Source: Peribacillus glennii
Lineage (GTDB): Bacteria > Bacillota > Bacilli > Bacillales > DSM-1321
Direction: 5' to 3'
Length of the DNA: 64,000 nucleotides
Assembly: GCF_003429105.1 (NCBI RefSeq)
Contig: NZ_QVTD01000024.1
Span: forward strand, 1-64,000
The first letter of the stretch is position 1, and each line of letters begins with the position of its first letter. The translations under genes were made by a program, and so were the position numbers. This document shows positions 54,674 through 62,486 of this stretch, one piece after another. The notes under the pieces were generated by a model. It worked only from the letters and a program-made list of their open reading frames with translations, was not told where the DNA came from and made no database searches.

Positions 54674-54708
54674 GCTGATTCACCTGGTACATGAATCAGC
54701 TTTTTTTA
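54674..54708 (+). terminator. Staygreen gene terminator
   Basis: AGCTGATTCA-type stem: GGCTGATTCA, CCTGGTACA loop, TGAATCAGCT, then TTTTTT. Confidence 0.87.
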
Positions 54709-54770
54709 TTGCTTTTTTGCAAACCTTACATAGGCTATAATGGAAAAAAACGGATGAAAGGACTCGGAGG

Positions 54771-55193
54771 ATGAGATTTTATTCGAAAAAAGGCCCGTTG
54801 ATGTCATTGATCATTTGGGGGATTATATTAGTTGGCCCAGGGTCAGCGATCTACCAGTCAATCTCGGGAAATGGAGAAAGCAATGCTTTTGATTTATTTG
54901 TGCCCTTGCTTGCCGCTGCATTTGTTGCCTGGCTGTGGTTTACAACCTTTTATGAGATACATGGGGAGACATTAGTTGTTAGGTCCGGACCAGTTAAGAA
55001 AGTGATACACATCAAGACAATCAGGAATATACGCAAGACCAGGAATCCATTGTCAAGCCCGGCTCTGTCAATGGACCGGATTGAAATTTCCTATAATATC
55101 GGCGATCTAGTGTTAATTTCCCCAAAAGATAAAGAAGCGTTTATAGCAGAGTTAAAAAAAATAAATAAAAACATAGCCATAGATTTAAAGTAA
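54771..55193 (+). CDS. Membrane protein with a bacterial PH-like domain
   Basis: 140 residues. Two hydrophobic segments (about 11-30 and 40-58) and then a soluble half (TTFYEIHGETLVVRSGPVKK, VIHIKTIRNIRKTRNPLSSP, LSMDRIEISY, DKEAFIAELKKIN). The pattern, two helices followed by a YyaB-like PH domain of about 75 residues, is common in Bacillus. Role unknown. Confidence 0.75.
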   Translation: MRFYSKKGPLMSLIIWGIILVGPGSAIYQSISGNGESNAFDLFVPLLAAAFVAWLWFTTFYEIHGETLVVRSGPVKKVIHIKTIRNIRKTRNPLSSPALSMDRIEISYNIGDLVLISPKDKEAFIAELKKINKNIAIDLK

Positions 55194-55312
55194 TAAGGTC
55201 AGAGCTAAATGGGATCTATAAATTGACAATTCAGAAAAGTTTGATAAAATCATGATGAGGATCCAGCAGGGACCGGGTTTAACAGTGAAGCTTCTTACAA
55301 GGGGGTTGATGC

Positions 55313-55933
55313 CTTACGGATTTAAAAACCCGCATTATTGAAACAGCACTCACGTTGTTTGAGCGGTATGGTTTCCATGGTGTCTCTGTCAACCAGATTG
55401 TCAATGAATGCGGAACCTCAAAGGGAGGTTTTTACCACCATTTTGCGTCCAAGGATGAACTTCTATTTGTCATTCATGACTACTTCATTTCATATGCACT
55501 GACGAAAGCACAGGAAGCAATAGATTCGAACCAACTCCCCACAGAAAAGATGCAGAAAATCATCACTTCATTTCTAAAAGTATTCGACCTGTATAAACCG
55601 CATATTTCAGTATTCTATCAAGAAAGCATCTACTTAAAACCCCAATATGTTAAAGCCATCAAAGAAAAGCGGCAATCCTACAAACAAATCATCTTTGCTG
55701 TCATCAAAGAAGGTATCCAAACGGGAGAATTCCGGCCAGAACTGCCTGTCGAAATTACCGGAATGTCCATTTTAGGAATGGTCAACTGGTCCTATAAATG
55801 GTACAAAAAGGACGGCGATAAGTCCATCGAAGAAATCGCAGATATTTATGTTGACCTCATCCTTAATTCTCTTTTGACTGACCAAGCCAAACAGGAATGG
55901 AGATTCAAGGATTATTTTTTAAAAAACAACTGA
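55313..55933 (+). CDS. TetR family regulator of the yng operon, start disrupted
   Basis: The frame reads LTDLKTRIIETALTLFERYG, then FHGVSVNQIVNECGTSKGGFYHHFASKDELLFV, a standard TetR helix-turn-helix. The open frame in phase begins at 55310 and has no ATG/GTG/TTG before the HTH. A TTG at 55355 would remove helix 1. AAGGGGG-TTG-ATG lies just upstream, but that ATG (55309) is out of frame by one base: deleting one C from ATGCCTTACG would give MLTDLKT. This is either a frameshift or an assembly error. The C-terminal ligand domain is complete. Neighbours make the yng operon the likely target. Confidence 0.8.
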   Translation, partial: LTDLKTRIIETALTLFERYGFHGVSVNQIVNECGTSKGGFYHHFASKDELLFVIHDYFISYALTKAQEAIDSNQLPTEKMQKIITSFLKVFDLYKPHISVFYQESIYLKPQYVKAIKEKRQSYKQIIFAVIKEGIQTGEFRPELPVEITGMSILGMVNWSYKWYKKDGDKSIEEIADIYVDLILNSLLTDQAKQEWRFKDYFLKNN

Positions 55934-55974
55934 GCTTTTCTATAAATTAAAGCGCTTACATCTGTGCAGGACAG

Positions 55975-55988
55975 ACCAACCAGTCGGT
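55975..55988 (+). promoter_or_regulatory. Putative TetR operator before yngJ
   Basis: ACCAAC-CA-GTCGGT is a near-perfect 14-base palindrome (one mismatch) of the ACCGAC/GTCGGT type used by TetR regulators of fatty-acid and branched-chain acyl-CoA genes. It lies about 35 bases before the yngJ start, within a wider GACAG...CTGTC repeat. Confidence 0.6.
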
Positions 55989-56025
55989 TTAAGCCTGTCT
56001 ACAATATAACCTAAGGAGGGCGTTT

Positions 56026-57168
56026 ATGAACTTTGAACTGTCAAAGGAACAACAGATGATCAAGGAGATGGTTAGTGAATTTGCCGAAAAGGAAATCAAG
56101 CCGATTGCTATACAACTTGATGAAGAATCCAGGTTTGCTGAAGAAGTGTTCAAGAAAATGGGAGGGCTAGGGCTCTTGGGAATCCCTTTTCCCGAGAAAT
56201 ACGGCGGCTCTGGCGGAGATACCGTTTCATATGCGATTGCAGTCGAAGAAATTGGCAAGGCATGTGGCGGAACAGGTCTAAGCTATGCGGCAGCGGTTTC
56301 ACTCGGCGCCAGCCCAATCTATTATTTTGGGACAGAGGAACAAAAACAGAAATACCTTATTCCTCTGGCGAAGGGAGAAACGCTTGCCGCTTTTGGATTG
56401 ACGGAGCCAAATGCCGGCAGTGATGCCGGCGGTACCCAGACTCACGCAGTCCTTGAAGGAAATGAATATGTCATAAACGGCGAGAAATGCTGGATTACGA
56501 ATGCCGGATATTCCAGGACGGTCACTGTAACAGCTGTGTCAGGAAAAGATAATCGGGGGAAAAATATTATTTCAGCTTTTATTGTACCGACTGATACACC
56601 CGGTGTAACGATCAATTGCAATTACGAGAAAATGGGTGTCCGCGCTTCCAACACTTGCGCGATCATTTTAGAGGATGTCCGTGTGCCAAGGGAGAATATT
56701 TTAGGTGATCCGCAAAAAGGATTTAAGCAATTCCTTTATACGCTCGACGGAGGAAGGATTTCTATCGCCGCTTTGGCTGTCGGAGTGGCACAGGCTGCGT
56801 TCGAACGTGCACTTGCCTTCGCCAAGGAACGCAAGCAGTTCGGCCAGCCAATCTCTAATTTCCAGGCAATCCAGTTTAAGTTGGCAGACATGGCGATGGA
56901 AATAGAGCTTGCCCGGAATATGGTATATAAAGCGGCCTGGCTGAAGGATCACAACAAGCCATTTACGAAGGAATCTGCCTATGCGAAGCTTTTTGCGTCG
57001 GAAACGGCCTTCAGGGCTGGCAATCAGGCGATCCAGATCCATGGAGGGTCGGGCTATATGCGTGAATACGAAGTCGAGCGGTATTTACGGGATGCGAAAT
57101 TGCTTGAAATCGGCGAAGGGACTTCAGAGATTCAGAGGATCGTGATAGCCAGACAGCTTGGTTGCTGA
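56026..57168 (+). CDS. yngJ: Acyl-CoA dehydrogenase YngJ (isovaleryl-CoA type)
   Basis: 380 residues with AAGGAGGGCG. AFGLTEPNAGSDAGGTQTHA (FAD site), CWITNAGYS, YLRDAKLLEIGEGTSEIQ near the C-terminus; all domains of the acyl-CoA dehydrogenase fold are present. Oxidises acyl-CoA to enoyl-CoA; with the rest of the operon, isovaleryl-CoA to methylcrotonyl-CoA in leucine breakdown is most likely. First gene of the operon in B. subtilis too. Confidence 0.93.
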   Translation: MNFELSKEQQMIKEMVSEFAEKEIKPIAIQLDEESRFAEEVFKKMGGLGLLGIPFPEKYGGSGGDTVSYAIAVEEIGKACGGTGLSYAAAVSLGASPIYYFGTEEQKQKYLIPLAKGETLAAFGLTEPNAGSDAGGTQTHAVLEGNEYVINGEKCWITNAGYSRTVTVTAVSGKDNRGKNIISAFIVPTDTPGVTINCNYEKMGVRASNTCAIILEDVRVPRENILGDPQKGFKQFLYTLDGGRISIAALAVGVAQAAFERALAFAKERKQFGQPISNFQAIQFKLADMAMEIELARNMVYKAAWLKDHNKPFTKESAYAKLFASETAFRAGNQAIQIHGGSGYMREYEVERYLRDAKLLEIGEGTSEIQRIVIARQLGC

Positions 57169-57210
57169 CTTGGGAAATCGCTTTTCATCTGAAATGCAGA
57201 ACACTGACTA

Positions 57211-57252
57211 TGTGCGCCACACTCTTATGCTCCGCCTCATGTGTGACGCACA
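57211..57252. repeat. Large inverted repeat between yngJ and yngI
   Basis: TGTGCG-C-CACAC (57211-57222) and GTGTG-A-CGCACA (57241-57252), 12 bases with one mismatch, separated by 18. No T tract follows, and a real terminator lies 45 bases later. It may be an operator or RNA processing hairpin. Confidence 0.6.
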
Positions 57253-57293
57253 TCGGTGGGCCCCGGGCTGCGGATAATCGCCACATCTAAAAA

Positions 57294-57318
57294 CCACGCC
57301 AATCTGGCGAGTTTTTTT
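57294..57318 (+). terminator. Terminator within the yng operon
   Basis: CGCCA-ATC-TGGCG then AGTTTTTTT. The stem is short, so it may attenuate between yngJ and yngI. Confidence 0.65.
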
Positions 57319-57405
57319 AACTAAAAGTGTTTAGAACGCGTGACATGAATCACAAAAAAACAGAAATAGCGTTCGTCCTGAAAAAACATTTATGGGAGGA
57401 ATCCA

Positions 57406-59052
57406 ATGTCTGAACTATTGCATGTGACAGTTGGAAAGCTTTTGGAACAAACCGCAGCAAGAGAAGGAGAAAAGGAAGCTGTTGTTTACCATGAAATGGG
57501 GCTGCGCTATACGTACAAAGAGTTTGAGCAAGTTTGCCGTGAAGCTGCAAGAGGCTTCATGTCTCTTGGGATTGATAAAGGAGACCATATATCCATTTGG
57601 TCAACAAATAAACCGGAGTGGTTGATTAGCCAATTTTCCACAGCCAAAATGGGGGCTGTGCTCGTCACCGTAAACACAAATTACAGGGCGGCCGAATTAG
57701 AATACCTATTAAACCAATCTGACACCTCAACACTCATCCTGATGGAAAAGTTCAAAGACCACTCCTATATTGAAACGCTTTATGAAATCGTACCTGAATT
57801 GAAAATCTGTCAACCTGGAAAGCTGCAATCTAAAAGACTGCCAAAATTAAAAAATATAATTGTACTGGGTAATAAACGCTTCCCGGGGACCTATTCCTGG
57901 GAAGATGTGATGGCGGGCAAAGAGAAGGTTTCCGAAGAATTGCTGGAAGCCCGTATGGCATCCCTAAATCCTGCTGAAGTGATCAATATGCAATACACGT
58001 CAGGTACAACGGGATTTCCAAAAGGAGTGATGCTGACCCACTCCAATATCGTCAATAACGGATATAACATCGCTAAATGCATGGAATTGACACCAACTGA
58101 CCGCTTGTGCATCCCGGTGCCATTTTTTCATTGTTTTGGGTGCGTGCTCGGTATCATGGCATGTGTTTCGGTTGGCGCAACGATGGTACCCCTTGTGGAA
58201 TTTAATCCGGAAAAGGTGCTGGAAACGGTTGAAGCGGAAAGCTGCACAGGCCTCCATGGAGTGCCGACAATGTTTATTGCAGAATTAAACCTGGCAAATT
58301 TTGATTCTTTTAATCTAAGCTCGCTGCGGACAGGGATCATGGCCGGCTCAAATTGCCCGATTGAAGTGATGAAAAATGTGGTTGGAAAAATGGGAGCCAC
58401 TGAAATCACGATTGCATACGGACAGACTGAGGCATCACCTGTAATCACTCAAACCCGGACGGATGACCCGATTGAATTGCGTGTTTCTTCAGTGGGAAGG
58501 GCTCTACCGAATGTTGAGGTGAAAATCGTGGAACCAGGCACGTCCCGCGAGGTTCCCAGGGGAGTTCAGGGTGAGCTTTGTACGAGGGGCTATCATGTTA
58601 TGAAGGGCTACTATAATAATCCCGATGCAACGAAAGAAACAATTGATGAGGGAGGCTGGCTTCACACCGGTGATCTGGGTGTAATGGATAAAAACGGCTA
58701 CTGCAGGATTACCGGAAGGCTTAAAGATATGGTCATCCGTGGAGGGGAGAATGTTTATCCACGTGAAATAGAAGAGTTCCTCTATCAGCATCCGTCAATC
58801 CTTGATGTCCAGATAATTGGTGTGCCTGATGAAAAATATGGAGAAGAAGTGATGGCATGGATTATTCCGAAAGAAGGGGCAGACATAACGGCTGCAGAAA
58901 TCAAAGAGTATTGTCAAGGCAAGATTTCGCGCCATAAAATCCCTCGTTACATCAGGTTTACAGACCACTACCCAATGACCGCATCAGGAAAAATCCAGAA
59001 ATATAAGCTGCGTGAACAATCGCTCGAATTGTTGGCTGGGAAAACCCTATAG
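57406..59052 (+). CDS. yngI: Acyl-CoA synthetase YngI (AMP-binding)
   Basis: 548 residues, GGGAGGAA upstream. The P-loop-like YTSGTTGFPKGVMLTHSNI (about 196-214), YGQTEASPV, the hinge TGRLKDMVIRGGENVYPREIE and the C-terminal lysine in ASGKIQKYKLRE identify an acyl-activating enzyme of the medium/long-chain fatty acid group. It forms acyl-CoA from acid, ATP and CoA. It supplies substrate for the operon. Confidence 0.93.
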   Translation: MSELLHVTVGKLLEQTAAREGEKEAVVYHEMGLRYTYKEFEQVCREAARGFMSLGIDKGDHISIWSTNKPEWLISQFSTAKMGAVLVTVNTNYRAAELEYLLNQSDTSTLILMEKFKDHSYIETLYEIVPELKICQPGKLQSKRLPKLKNIIVLGNKRFPGTYSWEDVMAGKEKVSEELLEARMASLNPAEVINMQYTSGTTGFPKGVMLTHSNIVNNGYNIAKCMELTPTDRLCIPVPFFHCFGCVLGIMACVSVGATMVPLVEFNPEKVLETVEAESCTGLHGVPTMFIAELNLANFDSFNLSSLRTGIMAGSNCPIEVMKNVVGKMGATEITIAYGQTEASPVITQTRTDDPIELRVSSVGRALPNVEVKIVEPGTSREVPRGVQGELCTRGYHVMKGYYNNPDATKETIDEGGWLHTGDLGVMDKNGYCRITGRLKDMVIRGGENVYPREIEEFLYQHPSILDVQIIGVPDEKYGEEVMAWIIPKEGADITAAEIKEYCQGKISRHKIPRYIRFTDHYPMTASGKIQKYKLREQSLELLAGKTL

Positions 59053-59064
59053 GGAGGGATGCGC

Positions 59065-60399
59065 ATGTTTAACAAAATTCTTATTGCAAATCGCGGCGAA
59101 ATCGCCGCCCGGGTCATCCGGACATGCAAGAAAATGGGGATAACATCGGTAGCGGTATACTCTGAAGCGGACAAGGACGCGCCTTTCACATCTATGGCTG
59201 ATGAAGCCTACCTGCTGGGGGGGGCGAGAGTTCAGGAAAGTTATCTGAATGTGGATAAGATTATCGAAATCGCAAAGAAAGCGTGTTGTGACGCCATCCA
59301 CCCGGGATATGGTTTTCTAAGTGAGAATGGTGACTTTTCCGACCGGTGCGAAGCTGAAGGGATTACCTTCATCGGTCCGGATTCTGCCGTGATCAGGAAA
59401 ATGGGCAATAAGGTCGAAGCGCGAAAGACTATGGAAGCTGCCGGGTTGCCATTGGTTCCAGGACTTTCACGTCCATTGGCTGATCAAAATGAAGCGATTT
59501 TGGAAGCTGAAAGAATCGGATATCCAATCATGCTAAAAGCTTCTTCCGGCGGAGGCGGAATCGGCATGCAGGCTGTCACTGCTACCGAAGAGCTGATCAA
59601 GGCTTATGAAGGCAATCAAAAACGAGCTCGGATGTTTTTTGGCAATGGCGATATGTTTATTGAAAAGCAGATTGAAAAGCCGCGTCATATCGAGATCCAA
59701 ATACTCGCTGATCAAGCAGGGAATGCAGTGTATCTATGGGAAAGGGAGTGTTCCATTCAAAGGCGGCATCAAAAAGTAATCGAGGAAGCACCATCCGCTT
59801 TTCTGGATGATGAGACAAGGAAGAAAATGGGTGAAGCTGCTGTGAAGGCCGTGAAGGCTATCGGTTATAGCAATGCCGGCACTCTGGAGTTTTTAGTCGA
59901 TAAAGATAAAAACTTTTTCTTCCTGGAAATGAACACCCGCTTGCAGGTGGAGCATCCGGTGACCGAGGAGATTACTGGGCTGGATTTGGTTGAACAGCAA
60001 ATCCTGATTGCTTCGGGAAAAAGCCTTTCTTTTACACAAGAAGACATCAAACAATCCGGGCATGCCATTGAAGCGCGGATTTACGCGGAAGATCCCCTAA
60101 CGTTTTACCCTTCACCGGGAAAAATTACTTCCCTGAGCCTTCCGGATGGCGAAGGGGTACGCCATGAGCTGGCAGTGAACGATTCTAGTACGGTAACGCC
60201 TTTTTATGATCCGATGATTGCCAAACTGGTTGTGAAAGGGGCCTCACGAAACGAAGCGATAAACCGGATGCGGGCTTCCCTTGCTGCCTACAAAGTAGAA
60301 GGAATCAAAACAAATATACCATTACTTAAAGACATCATATCCAGCAAAGCGTTTCAGCAAGGAGACACAACCACGGATTTTATAGAAATGCTTTATTAG
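59065..60399 (+). CDS. yngH: Biotin carboxylase YngH (methylcrotonyl-CoA carboxylase alpha)
   Basis: 444 residues from ATG 59065 (GGGAGGG eight bases before; the ATG at 59059 is too close to it). FNKILIANRGEIAARVIRTC, KASSGGGGIGMQ (ATP loop), ERECSIQRRHQKVIEEAPS and EMNTRLQVEHPVTEEITGLD are the biotin carboxylase signatures. The biotin-carrier domain is a separate protein (next gene), as in Bacillus. Carboxylates biotin for YngE. Confidence 0.95.
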   Translation: MFNKILIANRGEIAARVIRTCKKMGITSVAVYSEADKDAPFTSMADEAYLLGGARVQESYLNVDKIIEIAKKACCDAIHPGYGFLSENGDFSDRCEAEGITFIGPDSAVIRKMGNKVEARKTMEAAGLPLVPGLSRPLADQNEAILEAERIGYPIMLKASSGGGGIGMQAVTATEELIKAYEGNQKRARMFFGNGDMFIEKQIEKPRHIEIQILADQAGNAVYLWERECSIQRRHQKVIEEAPSAFLDDETRKKMGEAAVKAVKAIGYSNAGTLEFLVDKDKNFFFLEMNTRLQVEHPVTEEITGLDLVEQQILIASGKSLSFTQEDIKQSGHAIEARIYAEDPLTFYPSPGKITSLSLPDGEGVRHELAVNDSSTVTPFYDPMIAKLVVKGASRNEAINRMRASLAAYKVEGIKTNIPLLKDIISSKAFQQGDTTTDFIEMLY

Positions 60400-60534
60400 A
60401 ATAACAGCCAATTGGATCACACAGGCGGACGTCATTCGTTTAGGTTCTGCTTCATCCAGATAGGAAAGTTTTTATTTTCTATATACCGAAAATGGCAATT
60501 ACCAACAACTAAAGCACTCGGAGGGAAACGAAAG

Positions 60535-60747
60535 ATGGCAGAAGTGAAAGCAAGCATGGCAGGAAGCGTCTGGAAAATCGTAGTTTCAGTCGGTGACATC
60601 GTTACGGAAGGGCAGGACATAGTTATTTTGGAATCGATGAAAATGGAGATACCGATAGCGGCGGAAGCTGATGGAACAGTAAAAGAAATAAGAGTGAATG
60701 AAAACGATTTTGTGAATGAAGGTGATGTATTAGCCATTATCGAATAG
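60535..60747 (+). CDS. yngHB: Biotin carrier protein YngHB
   Basis: 70 residues; GGAGGGAAACG before the ATG. Biotinyl domain with the biotin lysine in ESMKMEIPI (Lys39, approximately). MAEVKASMAGSVWKIVVSVG and VNENDFVNEGDVLAIIE complete the barrel. Works with YngH and YngE. Small carriers of this type are often missed. Confidence 0.94.
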   Translation: MAEVKASMAGSVWKIVVSVGDIVTEGQDIVILESMKMEIPIAAEADGTVKEIRVNENDFVNEGDVLAIIE

Positions 60748-60763
60748 AAATCGGAGGAATGCG

Positions 60764-61675
60764 ATGAAATGGCCAGATAAGGTAACAATCAAGGAAGTCG
60801 GCCCAAGAGACGGTTTGCAAAATGAAAAGGAAATCGTATCTGCGGAAGAAAAAATTGAGTGGATTGACGCTTTATCCCAAACCGGTTTGTCTTATATTGA
60901 AATCACATCTTTCGTAAATCCAAATTGGGTGCCCCAGTTAAGTGATGCTGAGGTGGTTGCAAAGGGAATAAAAAGAAACCCGGCTGTCACATATGGTGCC
61001 CTTGTGCCGAATATGCGCGGGTTAGAAACGGCATTGGAAGCGGATATTGACGAAGTGTCAGTATTTATGTCGGCGAGTGAAACCCATAATCGGAAAAATA
61101 TCAACAAATCGATTGATCAGACCTTTCCGGTTTTACAGGAAACAATTAATGGCGCGCTTGCAGCCGGTAAGAGTCTGAGAGGCTATGTATCGACTATATT
61201 CGGCTGCCCATACGAGGGAAAAGTTCCGATCGAACAAGTGTTCATGGTGTGTGACCGGCTTTTTGATATGGGCATCGGGGAACTGTCACTTGGGGATACA
61301 ACCGGCATAGCCAATCCGCGCCAGGTAGAAGAGGTGTTGGATCTTGCATTAAAGAGATATGACAGGAACAAGATTGCCCTCCACTTTCATGATACAAGGG
61401 GAATGGCGATGGCTAATGTGCTAAAAGCGCTGGATTATGGGATCACTTCATTTGATTCTGCGCTCGGCGGCATCGGCGGCTGTCCATATGCACCCGGGGC
61501 AAGCGGCAATGTTGCGACCGATGACTTGGTATACATGCTTGAGGATATGGGGATTTCAACAAAAATCAATCAGGCAAAACTGCTCGATGCAGCGGTCAGG
61601 ATCCAGCAATCGCTCGGCAAGAAACTCCCAAGCCATCAGATGGCTGTATATTCAGAACAACTTAAAGGAGTGTAG
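60764..61675 (+). CDS. yngG: Hydroxymethylglutaryl-CoA lyase YngG
   Basis: 303 residues. VTIKEVGPRDGLQNEKEIV (metal and substrate site), HFHDTRGMAMANVL, and GGIGGCPYAPGASGNVATDDL with the catalytic cysteine. Cleaves HMG-CoA to acetoacetate and acetyl-CoA, last step of leucine breakdown. ATCGGAGGAATGCG ribosome site. Confidence 0.95.
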   Translation: MKWPDKVTIKEVGPRDGLQNEKEIVSAEEKIEWIDALSQTGLSYIEITSFVNPNWVPQLSDAEVVAKGIKRNPAVTYGALVPNMRGLETALEADIDEVSVFMSASETHNRKNINKSIDQTFPVLQETINGALAAGKSLRGYVSTIFGCPYEGKVPIEQVFMVCDRLFDMGIGELSLGDTTGIANPRQVEEVLDLALKRYDRNKIALHFHDTRGMAMANVLKALDYGITSFDSALGGIGGCPYAPGASGNVATDDLVYMLEDMGISTKINQAKLLDAAVRIQQSLGKKLPSHQMAVYSEQLKGV

Positions 61676-61677
61676 CT

Positions 61678-62460
61678 ATGTCATCAATCATAGAGCTTAA
61701 TCGAGAGATAACGGGCATTGCGATTGTGACATTGAATCGGCCACAGGCTGCCAACGCATTATCTCTGGACATGTTAAAAGAACTGAACGGGGTGATGAAA
61801 CAACTGCGCTATGACCCTTCGTTAAGATGCATTATATTGACGGGTTCCGGAGAAAAAGCGTTTTGTGCGGGTGCTGATTTAAAAGAACGGAGAAGTATGA
61901 AAGAGGCGGAAGTAAAAAGGACAGTAAAATTGATTGGTTACACGATTTCTTCTATTGAAGAGCTTCCCCAGCCGGTAATTGCCGCGATCAATGGATCAGC
62001 TTTCGGAGGAGGGCTAGAGCTTGCGCTAGCATGTGATATTCGTATTGCAGCCGATTCCGCCAAAATGGGCCTTACCGAGACATCACTCGGGATAATACCG
62101 GGTGCAGGAGGAACCCAGAGGCTGCCGCGAATCATAGGAACCTCGAGAGCCAAGGAGCTCATATTTACAGCAAGGCGCATTGATGCCTTTGAAGCAGAAC
62201 GCCTGGGATTAATCAGCAAAATAACAGACAGCGGCCAGCTTCTGAAAACAGCCGTTTCCCTCGCGAATGAAATTGCGCGCAATGCGCCCATTGCCTTGCA
62301 GGCTGCCAAACAAGCGATCAACCAAGGAGTGGAGACAGATATTGCCACGGGATTGAAAATAGAAGAGCTCTGTTATGGACGGACAATTTCTACAAGTGAC
62401 AGGCTGGAAGGGTTGAATGCCTTCAAAGAAAAAAGAACACCGATTTTCACAGGCGAATGA
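61678..62460 (+). CDS. yngF: Enoyl-CoA hydratase YngF (methylglutaconyl-CoA hydratase)
   Basis: 260 residues, two bases after yngG (AAAGGAGTGTAGCT). Crotonase fold: LTGSGEKAFCAGADLKERRS (oxyanion hole), INGSAFGGGLELALACDIRI and LGIIPGAGGTQRLPRIIG with the catalytic Glu region. Hydrates methylglutaconyl-CoA to HMG-CoA. Confidence 0.94.
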   Translation: MSSIIELNREITGIAIVTLNRPQAANALSLDMLKELNGVMKQLRYDPSLRCIILTGSGEKAFCAGADLKERRSMKEAEVKRTVKLIGYTISSIEELPQPVIAAINGSAFGGGLELALACDIRIAADSAKMGLTETSLGIIPGAGGTQRLPRIIGTSRAKELIFTARRIDAFEAERLGLISKITDSGQLLKTAVSLANEIARNAPIALQAAKQAINQGVETDIATGLKIEELCYGRTISTSDRLEGLNAFKEKRTPIFTGE

Positions 62461-62486
62461 CCTGTTTCGCCAGGGAGGGAACGATC

